Part shown: piece by piece, positions 1 through 5,582 of the stretch
Layout of the letters: every line of letters begins with the position of its first letter
How positions within the stretch are numbered: position 1 is the first letter of the stretch
NCBI GenBank assembly: GCA_913009915.1
Contig: CAJVYZ010000080.1
Location: 1 to 9,085 of the forward strand
Source: an uncultured Gemmatimonadota bacterium
GTDB lineage: Bacteria > Gemmatimonadota > Gemmatimonadetes > Gemmatimonadales > GWC2-71-9
Length of the DNA stretch: 9,085 bases
Reading direction: 5' to 3'
Program-made: the position numbers and the translations under genes
Notes under the pieces: generated by a model
Databases searched by the model: none
Seen by the model: the letters and a program-made list of their open reading frames with translations, nothing else
What the model was told of the DNA's origin: nothing

Positions 1-90
1 TGTGTGTGTTAGTTTTTTTTTTTTCAAGCAGAAGACGGCATACGAGATATATCAGTGTGACTGGAGTTCAGACGTGTGCTCTTCCGATCT
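1..90. other. Illumina P7/TruSeq adapter contamination (not genomic)
   Basis: A T12 run (13-24) is followed by the P7 flow-cell sequence at 25-48 (begins CAAGCAGAAGACGGCATACG), an 8-base index ATATCAGT at 49-56, and the TruSeq read-2 primer site at 57-90 ending GCTCTTCCGATCT. The reverse complement of the index, ACTGATAT, matches TruSeq index 25 as I remember it. The poly-T before P7 is the linker of the grafted flow-cell oligo. Translation of this part gives the well-known artefact peptide ending SSDVCSSDL fused in frame to the first gene. Genome sequence starts at 91. Confidence 0.98.
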
Positions 91-91
91 G

Positions 92-1105
92 GTGTATCTA
101 GTGGAGGTCGGCAACGACGGCCCCGTGGGGAGTCCGCGGCGGGTTCCCGGTGGCGGCGACCCGCACTCCATCTCGATCTCCGACGACGGTGGCCGGCTGG
201 CCTACGCCAAGTTCAGTTACACCAGGAACATCTTCGAGTACCGATTGTCGGCGGACGGGGTGGTCAATCTTTCCGATGGGGAGCGGTTGACAAACGGGAC
301 CGAGCTGATCGAACGGATCGAGATCTCACCGGACGGTGAGTGGATTGCCTTCGACAGTCACCTCAACGGCAACCATGACGTGTTCAAGATGCGCCGGGAT
401 GGCAGTGGGCGCACTCAACTCACCTCGGATCCGAGCGACAATTTTCTGGTCAAATGGTCGACTGATGGGACCGAATTGTCGGTGACGGCAATCATCGACG
501 GCGTCGATGGTGGTGGCATCGTGTCGGCGGACGGATCGAGCGACGTAGTGAGGACCTTCGACGGCAGCGAGTGGGGAACGTGGACCGATATGGTGTGGTC
601 GCGTAGTGGCCGGGAGGTCTTGGTCGGGAAGAATCGTCAGCCGGGCGTGTGGATATCGTCCCGGGATGCCGTTGGAGCATCCTGGAGCGAGCCGGTACCG
701 GTGGGCGCCCCGATCCCGTGCGAGTGGTCGCACGAGTGGTCGGCCGATAGCCAGATGATTCTCTGCTCTGCCTCCGATGGCACTAACGGAGTGTCGCTGT
801 TCCGCCGAGACGGCGAGCTGCTGTGGAACTACCGGCCGGATGCCCCTGCCGGACAACCTTGGCTGGGTCGGGCGCAGTTCTCGGCCGATGGATCCACCAT
901 CTACGCCTATGGCGTGGCTCCGGACGGGACTCAGGGCATCTGGGCCATGCCAACCACCGGCGGCAAGCCCGAGTTGGTCATCGTCAACGACGCCGCCTCG
1001 CTGTGGGCCAACGTGTTTTCCTTTGAAGTGGGGCCGGACGATCGCATCTACCTTGCCGTGGCCGAGTACCAGAGCGACATCTGGGTGATGGACCTGGAAT
1101 ACTAG
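92..1105 (+). CDS. TolB-like/PD40 beta-propeller protein, C-terminal part (5' end lost)
   Basis: Only the 3' end of this gene is present, cut at the adapter junction; about 337 residues remain. They contain repeated propeller blades of the TolB/PD40 type, with motifs such as ISPDGEWIAFDSHLNG, MRRDGSGRTQLT, FSADGSTIYAYG and a closing blade ending SDIWVMDLEY. TolB-type blades usually make a six-bladed propeller used for protein or ligand contacts in the periplasm. In Gemmatimonadota and Acidobacteriota such propellers are often the C-terminal sensor half of membrane Ser/Thr kinases or winged-helix regulators. The PP2C phosphatase directly downstream on the same strand makes a kinase attractive here, but no kinase domain is in the window. 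The stop TAG is followed immediately by a G-rich repeat. The true start is unknown. Confidence 0.85.
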   Translation: MYLVEVGNDGPVGSPRRVPGGGDPHSISISDDGGRLAYAKFSYTRNIFEYRLSADGVVNLSDGERLTNGTELIERIEISPDGEWIAFDSHLNGNHDVFKMRRDGSGRTQLTSDPSDNFLVKWSTDGTELSVTAIIDGVDGGGIVSADGSSDVVRTFDGSEWGTWTDMVWSRSGREVLVGKNRQPGVWISSRDAVGASWSEPVPVGAPIPCEWSHEWSADSQMILCSASDGTNGVSLFRRDGELLWNYRPDAPAGQPWLGRAQFSADGSTIYAYGVAPDGTQGIWAMPTTGGKPELVIVNDAASLWANVFSFEVGPDDRIYLAVAEYQSDIWVMDLEY

Positions 1106-1158
1106 GCGGGGGCAGCGGGGCAGCGGGGGCTGCGGGGGCAGCGAGGGCAGTGGTGGGG
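1106..1158 (+). repeat. G-rich 9-nt minisatellite, array A
   Basis: The array begins on the base after the stop of the propeller gene. It is made of variants of GCGGGGGCA/GCGAGGGCA. Four tracts of four or five G separated by 4-nt spacers (1108-1136) fit an intramolecular G-quadruplex pattern. The rest of the gap (1159-1261) has no gene. A possible -10 box TATGTT lies at 1226-1231, without a convincing -35. Confidence 0.85.
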
Positions 1159-1261
1159 CTGTCGGGCTTGCGTACTGTGCACTCCCCGCCGGCTCCCTCT
1201 CTGGCGCACCGCCGTCCCGGGGCCGTATGTTTCCCGATAGCCCCTGCCTGGGAGATCTCCA

Positions 1262-2143
1262 ATGCCGATGACCAAACCCAGCGGCGCCGTCGCCGCTCAG
1301 CGCAAGCCTAGGGATGACGAGGTTGATGTCTACGGGGTGACACACATAGGCAATGTCCGCAAGGTCAATCAGGACCACTTCCTCATCTGTCAACTGGAAA
1401 AGCGGGTGCGCATCTTCCAGACCAGCCTGCCCAACGGCGACGCGTTCGCGCCGGTGGGTGAGCGGATGGCGTTCCTGGCAATGGTGGCTGACGGCGTGGG
1501 AGGCGGCAGCAAGGGAGAGGCGGCCGCCCGCCTGGCCCTGCATGCCGTGACCGAATACGTCGCGCTCAGCATGCGGGCCTACCACACGCTCGACACAACC
1601 GACGACCAGGCCTTCCTCGATGCGCTGCAGGAAGCCGCCTGGAAAGGGCACGCGCGGGTGGTGGCCGAAGCGGAAGGTGATCCGGACCTGCGCGGCATGG
1701 CCACGACGCTGACCCTGTGGCTGGCGGTGTGGCCCCGTGCCTACCTGCTCCAGGTCGGCGATTCCCGGTTCTATCAGTTCGCCAATGGGGGGCTGATGCG
1801 CCTGTCGCGCGACCAGACCATGGCGCAGGAGCTGGTGGACCAGGGCGTGCTGCAACACTCCACCGCATTCCAGACCCGGTGGGCCAATGTGCTGTCGAGC
1901 TCGATCGGCGGCAGCCAGACCGCGCCGGTGGTGACACGGATGGACCAGGAGTGGGATACGGTCTGGATGCTATGCAGCGACGGCCTCACCAAACACGTGT
2001 CGGACGACCGCATCGCCGAACGGCTCGGCAGCATGACCTCGGCCAAACAGGTGTGCCACAATTTGCTGCAGGACGCGCTCGACGACGGTGGTAGCGACAA
2101 CATCTCGGTCATCGTCGGGCGGGACGTCAAGAAAGAAGAATGA
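1262..2143 (+). CDS. PPM-type (PP2C) protein Ser/Thr phosphatase
   Basis: This is a 293-residue metal-dependent phosphatase that removes phosphate from Ser/Thr residues, normally balancing a Hanks-type kinase. The full set of PP2C motifs is visible: NQD at 36-38 after HIGNVRKV, the metal-binding VADGVGGG with D77, GDSR with D167, SRDQT at 182-186, CSDGL with D240, and GSDNI with D279. These Asp residues bind the two Mn/Mg ions. The protein is cytosolic, with no signal peptide or membrane segment, and its length fits single-domain bacterial PP2Cs such as Stp/PrpC. GGAG at 1251-1254 lies 7 nt before the chosen ATG; an ATG two codons later is also possible. It lies about 155 nt after the propeller gene with a G-rich repeat between, so co-transcription is uncertain. 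Its likely partner kinase is elsewhere or in the lost upstream sequence. Confidence 0.95.
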   Translation: MPMTKPSGAVAAQRKPRDDEVDVYGVTHIGNVRKVNQDHFLICQLEKRVRIFQTSLPNGDAFAPVGERMAFLAMVADGVGGGSKGEAAARLALHAVTEYVALSMRAYHTLDTTDDQAFLDALQEAAWKGHARVVAEAEGDPDLRGMATTLTLWLAVWPRAYLLQVGDSRFYQFANGGLMRLSRDQTMAQELVDQGVLQHSTAFQTRWANVLSSSIGGSQTAPVVTRMDQEWDTVWMLCSDGLTKHVSDDRIAERLGSMTSAKQVCHNLLQDALDDGGSDNISVIVGRDVKKEE

Positions 2144-2157
2144 TTTTGGCGGGGGCG

Positions 2158-2179
2158 TCCGTGGGCTTAAGCCCACGGA
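2158..2179. repeat. 22-bp perfect palindrome, REP-like
   Basis: The sequence around CCGTGGGCTTAAGCCCACGG is a perfect inverted repeat with no loop, starting 15 nt after the phosphatase stop. In RNA it would form a strong GC hairpin without a U-run, so it could act as a transcript end or mRNA-protecting element. Short palindromes of this kind are typical of REP-type dispersed repeats. It stands at the edge of the minisatellite region between two convergent genes. Confidence 0.8.
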
Positions 2180-2181
2180 GG

Positions 2182-2357
2182 CGAGGGCGGCGAGGGCAGC
2201 GGGAGCAGCGGGGGCAGTGGGTTCTTAGTTCTGTGATTTGTGACTGCCCTCGCTGCCCTCGCTTTCAACTGCCCTCGCTGCTCCCGCTGCCCTCGCTGCC
2301 CTCGCTTTCAACTGCCCTCGCTGCTCTCGCGGCCCTCGCTTTCAACTGCCCTCGCGC
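2182..2357. repeat. Minisatellite array B, inverted halves between convergent genes
   Basis: The left half (2182-2218) is G-rich on the + strand; the right half (2242-2357) is G-rich on the - strand. In both cases the G-rich strand is the coding strand of the adjacent gene, running out from its stop codon. The right half contains three copies of a TCAACTGCCCTCG block (GGGCAGTTGA on the - strand). Between the halves sits the 39-nt core. The arms could fold into a large cruciform or hairpin and form a bidirectional stop between the phosphatase gene and hflC. No gene was found. Confidence 0.85.
2211..2249 (-). repeat. 39-nt dispersed core element, copy 1
   Basis: Read on the - strand this segment runs from GGGCAGTCACAAATCACAG to ACCCACTGCCCC. 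It aligns without gaps to 4492-4530 on the + strand with 34 of 39 identical positions. Its ends GGGCAGT and ACTGCCC are inverted repeats. The match covers unique, non-minisatellite sequence, so the two copies share ancestry rather than low complexity alone. Confidence 0.8.
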
Positions 2358-3299
2358 TTACCTCGCCCGGCCGAGGTAGCGCAGGAAATCGCCGTCGGTG
2401 CTCAGCACCAGCACGGTACTCGAGTCCAGCGTCTCCTTGAGCACTTCCATGGTCTTGAGGAAACGGTAGAACTCCGCGTCCCGGTTGTAGGCCTCGGCGT
2501 AGATATCGGCCGCCTCGGCGTCGGCCCGGCCCTTGATCTCCTGAGCCTGGCGATACGCCTCCGAGGTGATCTCCTTGAGTTCCCGCTCCCTCTCGCCGCT
2601 GATCCGCGCCGATTCCCCGGCCCCCTCCGAACGGAACTGCTCGGCGATCCGCTGCCGCTCCGACACCATCCGGGCATAGACCTCCTCACGCACCTCCTCG
2701 ACGTAGTTAAGCCGCTTGAACTGGAAATCGAGGATCTCGATTCCCAGATCCGAGGTGCGGCTCTGCGCCGAAAGCAACACTTCATTAGCGAGTTGTTCCC
2801 TGCCGAACTCGATGGTCGCTTCGGTCATGCGCGCGGAATCTCCACCGATCTCCTGGGAGATGACGAACTCGCGGTTACTGCTGCGCACCACCTCGATCAG
2901 ATCGTGCTTGGCAATGACGTTGCGGGTTTCGCCATCGAGGATGTCGTCCAGCCGGGACTGCGCCCCCTGTTCGCTGCGCAATCGCTGGAAGTACAGCAGC
3001 GGATCGGTGATCCGCCAGCGGGCGTAGGTGTCGACGTGGATGAACCGCTTGTCCCGGGTGGGCACTTCGTTCGGATCGCCATCCCATTCCAGGAAACGCT
3101 TGTCGAAGTAGTTGGCCTTCCGAATGAAGGGAATCTTGAAGTGCAATCCCGGGGTGGTGACCGGATCACCCTTGGGGTCACCGAACTGGGTGATCACCAC
3201 TTGGTCGGTCTCGCCGACGATATAGAACAGTCCGCCGGCGGCCGACACAGCGAGCAGCACCAGGATGCCGATAACGATCATGGTAAGATTCTTTGACAT
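2358..3299 (-). CDS. hflC: HflC, SPFH-domain modulator of FtsH
   Basis: This 313-residue protein has an N-terminal membrane anchor (about 6-28, MIVIGILVLLAVSAAGGLFYIV) followed by the SPFH/band-7 domain (FYIVGETDQVVITQFGDPKG, PGLHFKIPFI, FLEWDGDP, RFIHVDTYARWRI) and a long coiled-coil segment with ERERELKEITSEAYRQAQEI. With HflK it forms a large membrane cage around FtsH that limits access of membrane substrates to the protease. The length fits the family (E. coli HflC is about 334 residues). The ATG at 3299 was chosen because GGGAGG lies about 7 nt upstream; a GTG five codons earlier is in frame but lacks this spacing. It starts 4 nt after the hflK stop, and the hflK stop codon lies in the Shine-Dalgarno region, which suggests translational coupling. 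A minisatellite begins directly after the TAA. Confidence 0.95.
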   Translation of the reverse strand: MSKNLTMIVIGILVLLAVSAAGGLFYIVGETDQVVITQFGDPKGDPVTTPGLHFKIPFIRKANYFDKRFLEWDGDPNEVPTRDKRFIHVDTYARWRITDPLLYFQRLRSEQGAQSRLDDILDGETRNVIAKHDLIEVVRSSNREFVISQEIGGDSARMTEATIEFGREQLANEVLLSAQSRTSDLGIEILDFQFKRLNYVEEVREEVYARMVSERQRIAEQFRSEGAGESARISGERERELKEITSEAYRQAQEIKGRADAEAADIYAEAYNRDAEFYRFLKTMEVLKETLDSSTVLVLSTDGDFLRYLGRAR

Positions 3300-3303
3300 G
3301 GCG

Positions 3304-4311
3304 TCACCTCCCACCAGTCAGCGGCAGCAACGGCAGCACGCCCTGGAGGTCCTTGTCCAGGATGATCTTCTGCTTCACGTTGGGATACACCGCCTGCATG
3401 GTCTCGAGATAGATGCGTCTGCGGGTCACCTCCGGCGCCCGGCGATAGGCAGCCAACAACGACTTGAACAACTCCGCGTCACCCCGCGCGCGGTTTACTC
3501 GATCGGTGGCGTAGCCCTCGGCTTGCTGGATCGTCTGCTGGGCCTCACCGCCGGCCCGGGGAATGACGGTGTTGTACTGGGCCCTCGCCTCGTTGATCAT
3601 GCGTTCCTTTTCCTGCTGCGCCTGGTTGACCTCGTTGAACGCCGGCCGGACCTGATCGGGCGGGTTGACGTCCTGCAGCACGATTTGCTCCACCTTGATG
3701 CCCGTCTCGTACTGGTCGCACAGCTCCTGCAGGCGCCGCTCCACCTCCGAAGCGATCTCCTGCCGGCCGACGGTGAGAACCTCGTTGACGCTGCGATCGC
3801 CGATCACGGCCCGCATGACCGCTTCGTTCATGTCACGGAACGTGTCACCGCGGCCCCTCTCCCTGGCGTCGAACAGGTTTCTGACCTTGAACAGGTACTT
3901 GTAGGGATCGTTGATGCGGAACTGCGTGGTCCACTCGACCACCGCCACGTTCAGGTCGCCCGTGAGCATCAGCGACTCTCCGTTGAAGGCGATCTGGGAG
4001 TACTGCGAGCGCACGCCGGCGGTGGCGGTGCGGAAACCGAACTCAGCCTTCAGCTGGCGTTGCACCGGCACCTTCACCACCGTCTGAAACGGCCACGGCG
4101 CCTTGATGCGGAGCCCCGGATCGGACAGATGGCTGTACTTGCCGAAGGTCAGCACCACGCCCACCTCCTCGGTCTCGACCATGTACACAGCACTCCACGC
4201 CGCCACCAGTCCCAGCAGAACCAGCAGCGCCATGCCGATGGTTCGGGGAGGCGGAGTATTCGGCGGCCGCAAGTCCTTGAGGCCATCCAGGGGAGATCTT
4301 TGGGACTTCAT
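3304..4311 (-). CDS. hflK: HflK, SPFH-domain modulator of FtsH
   Basis: This 335-residue protein is the HflK partner of HflC. A short proline-containing cytosolic N-terminus is followed by one membrane segment (about 27-45, MALLVLLGLVAAWSAVYMV), then the SPFH domain with VETEEVGVVLTFGKY, PGLRIKAPWP and VVEWTTQFRINDPYKYLF. A coiled-coil region with EVNQAQQEKERMINEARAQ and an Ala/Gln-rich stretch follow. It is shorter than E. coli HflK (about 419 residues), mainly because the Gly-rich N-terminal extension is missing. The ATG has GAGAGGA about 8 nt upstream. hflK precedes hflC in the order usual for the operon. No hflX, hfq or ftsH is adjacent. Confidence 0.95.
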   Translation of the reverse strand: MKSQRSPLDGLKDLRPPNTPPPRTIGMALLVLLGLVAAWSAVYMVETEEVGVVLTFGKYSHLSDPGLRIKAPWPFQTVVKVPVQRQLKAEFGFRTATAGVRSQYSQIAFNGESLMLTGDLNVAVVEWTTQFRINDPYKYLFKVRNLFDARERGRGDTFRDMNEAVMRAVIGDRSVNEVLTVGRQEIASEVERRLQELCDQYETGIKVEQIVLQDVNPPDQVRPAFNEVNQAQQEKERMINEARAQYNTVIPRAGGEAQQTIQQAEGYATDRVNRARGDAELFKSLLAAYRRAPEVTRRRIYLETMQAVYPNVKQKIILDKDLQGVLPLLPLTGGR

Positions 4312-4362
4312 ATCGGCGTCCTCTCGGTCGGGATTGATAGCTGATGGTCACGGGTGATCTGT

Positions 4363-4390
4363 AGAGTAGTCGGTGCCGCTCTGGCCGCAA
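4363..4390 (-). promoter_or_regulatory. Candidate hflKC promoter
   Basis: On the - strand TTGCGG (4390-4385) is separated by 16 nt from TACTCT (4368-4363), matching the first three -35 bases and the T, A and final T of the -10. It would start transcription about 45 nt before the hflK ATG. The minisatellite array begins immediately upstream of it. Confidence 0.35.
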
Positions 4391-4393
4391 GGA

Positions 4394-4498
4394 GACGAGG
4401 GGGGCAGCGGGGACGGAAGCGAGGGCAGCGGGGACGGCAGCGAGGGCAGCGGGGACGGCAGCGAGGGCAGCGAGGGCAGCGGGAGCAGCGAGGGCAGT
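4394..4498 (+). repeat. G-rich 9-nt minisatellite, array C
   Basis: About a dozen 9-nt units lie on the + strand, mixing GCGAGGGCA, GCGGGGACG and GCGGGAGCA. A higher-order unit (GCGGGGACGGCAGCGAGG) is repeated three times. The array lies between divergent hflK and the epimerase gene, unlike array B, which lies between gene ends. It is continuous with the 39-nt core. Confidence 0.9.
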
Positions 4499-4530
4499 AA
4501 CAGATCACAGAACCATGGACCCACTGCCCC
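4492..4530 (+). repeat. 39-nt dispersed core element, copy 2
   Basis: The segment runs from GGGCAGTAACAGATCACAG to ACCCACTGCCCC and aligns to the reverse complement of 2211-2249 with five substitutions and no gaps. Both copies have minisatellite joined to the GGGCAGT end and a REP-like palindrome nearby beyond the other end. An ATG inside it opens an in-frame extension of the epimerase ORF, which I do not accept as the gene start. Confidence 0.8.
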
Positions 4531-4537
4531 CGGGAAA

Positions 4538-4567
4538 CGTAGGGGCGACGCATGCGTCGCCCTTACG
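4538..4567. repeat. 30-bp near-perfect palindrome, REP-like
   Basis: The inverted repeat is centred between 4552 and 4553 on GGGCGACGCATGCGTCGCCC and has 14 of 15 complementary pairs (4542/4563 is G/T). Palindromes with this GGCGACGCATGCGTCGCC heart resemble dispersed repeats seen in many environmental genomes, from memory. It lies 8 nt after the core copy. Confidence 0.8.
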
Positions 4568-4636
4568 ACGGTATCAGCACATTCCCTACGTCCTATGCGC
4601 CGACTACCGATCCCTAGCCGGGCGCCGTCACACGCT

Positions 4637-4642
4637 TAGATT
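4637..4642 (+). promoter_or_regulatory. Candidate -10 box for a leaderless epimerase transcript
   Basis: TAGATT keeps the conserved T, A and final T of a -10 element and ends 7 nt before the chosen ATG, so transcription would begin at or next to the start codon. No Shine-Dalgarno sequence is present before that ATG and no clear -35 is seen. The xre gene in this window shows the same arrangement. Confidence 0.35.
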
Positions 4643-4649
4643 TCACCCC

Positions 4650-5396
4650 ATGCCCTCCCCCCAACCCTTCCCATTCGTAGCCTCGCTGCCGACACTGTCT
4701 GCGGCTCAGATGCTCGAGGTCGATCGCATCGTGGTTGACGAACTGGGCATCGACATGGTGCAGATGATGGAGGCTGCCGGGCGTGCTCTGGCGCGGGTGG
4801 CGCGGGACCGGTTCCTGGCCGGTGACTCCCGGGGGAAGTCCGTGTCTGTCCTGGCCGGGAGCGGCGGCAACGGCGGCGGAGCTCTGGTGTGCGCCCGCAA
4901 TCTGCTCAACTGGGGCGCCGAGGTCCATTGCGCACTGGTAAGGCCCGTGGGCCACTACGGCGGGGTGCCCGCGCATCAGGCCAAGATCCTGGGTCACATG
5001 GGGCACCGACTCGATGAGGCCCACAGCGACATGCCGTCCAAGGAAGTCGACCTGGTGGTCGACGGTCTGATTGGCTACAGCCTGGCGGGGGCGCCCCACG
5101 GCAGGCTGGCGACGCTGATCCGCTGGGCCAATCAGGCCGGAGCTCCGGTCCTGTCGCTCGACGTGCCCTCGGGTGTCGACCCCACCACCGGACAGGTGCA
5201 CGACCCGGCCGTGCGCGCCACCGCCACGGTCACCCTGGCGCTTCCCAAGCAGGGACTAGCCAAGCGGGCGGCCAGGGGGAATGTGGGCGAGCTGTACCTG
5301 GCCGACATCGGCGTGCCGCCCTCGGTGTATCAGCAGTTGGGGCTGGCGATCGAGTCGCCCTTCGGGCGGGCTGACGTGGTGAGGGTGGGACGGTAA
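4650..5396 (+). CDS. nnrE: Stand-alone NAD(P)HX epimerase (YjeF N-terminal domain)
   Basis: This 248-residue protein matches the YjeF N-terminal domain, which interconverts R and S epimers of damaged, hydrated NAD(P)H so that the dehydratase can repair them. Visible motifs are LSAAQMLEVDR (16-26), MMEAAGRALA (39-48), the nucleotide loop GSGGNGGGALVCARNL (70-85), VDGLIGYSLAGAPHG with the likely catalytic D138, and SLDVPSGVDPTTG (169-181). The usual NGGDG loop reads NGGGA here. The C-terminal NnrD kinase/dehydratase domain of the fused E. coli protein is absent, so the dehydratase must be encoded elsewhere. I chose the ATG at 4650 because the domain begins shortly after; a longer ORF from 4515 reads through the repeat core and palindrome. 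A degenerate copy of residues 184-248 lies at 7020-7219. Confidence 0.88.
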   Translation: MPSPQPFPFVASLPTLSAAQMLEVDRIVVDELGIDMVQMMEAAGRALARVARDRFLAGDSRGKSVSVLAGSGGNGGGALVCARNLLNWGAEVHCALVRPVGHYGGVPAHQAKILGHMGHRLDEAHSDMPSKEVDLVVDGLIGYSLAGAPHGRLATLIRWANQAGAPVLSLDVPSGVDPTTGQVHDPAVRATATVTLALPKQGLAKRAARGNVGELYLADIGVPPSVYQQLGLAIESPFGRADVVRVGR

Positions 5397-5399
5397 CAA

Positions 5400-5428
5400 A
5401 GGCGGGGGCAGCGGGGGCGGTGGGGGGG
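5400..5428 (+). repeat. Short G-rich minisatellite, array D
   Basis: Three or so GCGGGGGCA/GCGGGGGCGG units follow the epimerase stop after 3 nt. The segment is almost identical to the one that follows the pseudogene copy at 7224 onward, so the repeat was part of the duplicated block. Confidence 0.8.
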
Positions 5429-5552
5429 ACTTCGGGACTTCGGGATTTCAGGATTGGGTCGGTCCCTTGTCGCTGCCGCCGTCTCCCCGGGACTGCGACA
5501 ACTCGTCGATCCCACATTCCCGGAGTCCCGAAACCCCGAAATCCCCGAACCA
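5427..5552. repeat. Imperfect inverted repeat of TTCGGGA units
   Basis: The left arm (about 5427-5457) repeats GGGACTTCGGGACTTCGGG, and the right arm (about 5519-5552) is CCCGAAACCCCGAAATCCCC-like, complementary with a few mismatches. The spacer of about 60 nt shows no gene. The region lies between the convergent epimerase and lipoprotein genes, so the arms may end both transcripts. The sequence family differs from the 9-nt minisatellite. Confidence 0.65.
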
Positions 5553-5582
5553 CACTTCGCGGTTGATGACTGGTAGATGTCG

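Noticed and set aside
326..1858. 510-codon open frame on the - strand across the propeller and phosphatase genes
   Set aside because: It is antisense to two well-supported genes in high-GC DNA. Its protein has no recognisable domain and is rich in His/Arg/Pro, as expected for a shadow frame.
2240..2440. Small + strand frames encoding CPRCPRC-like peptides
   Set aside because: They are translations of the minisatellite and of the antisense end of hflC. The Cys/Pro/Arg pattern comes from the 9-nt period, not from a metal-binding protein.
3265..4344. 359-codon open frame on the + strand opposite hflK
   Set aside because: Its composition (Leu/His/Arg-rich, no motif) and exact overlap with hflK show a shadow frame.
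4394..4498. CRISPR array
   Set aside because: The units are 9-nt direct tandem copies without unique spacers, and no cas gene is present.
4515..4649. Epimerase start at the ATG at 4515
   Set aside because: The extra 45 codons translate the repeat core and palindrome, have no family similarity, and precede the normal domain start.
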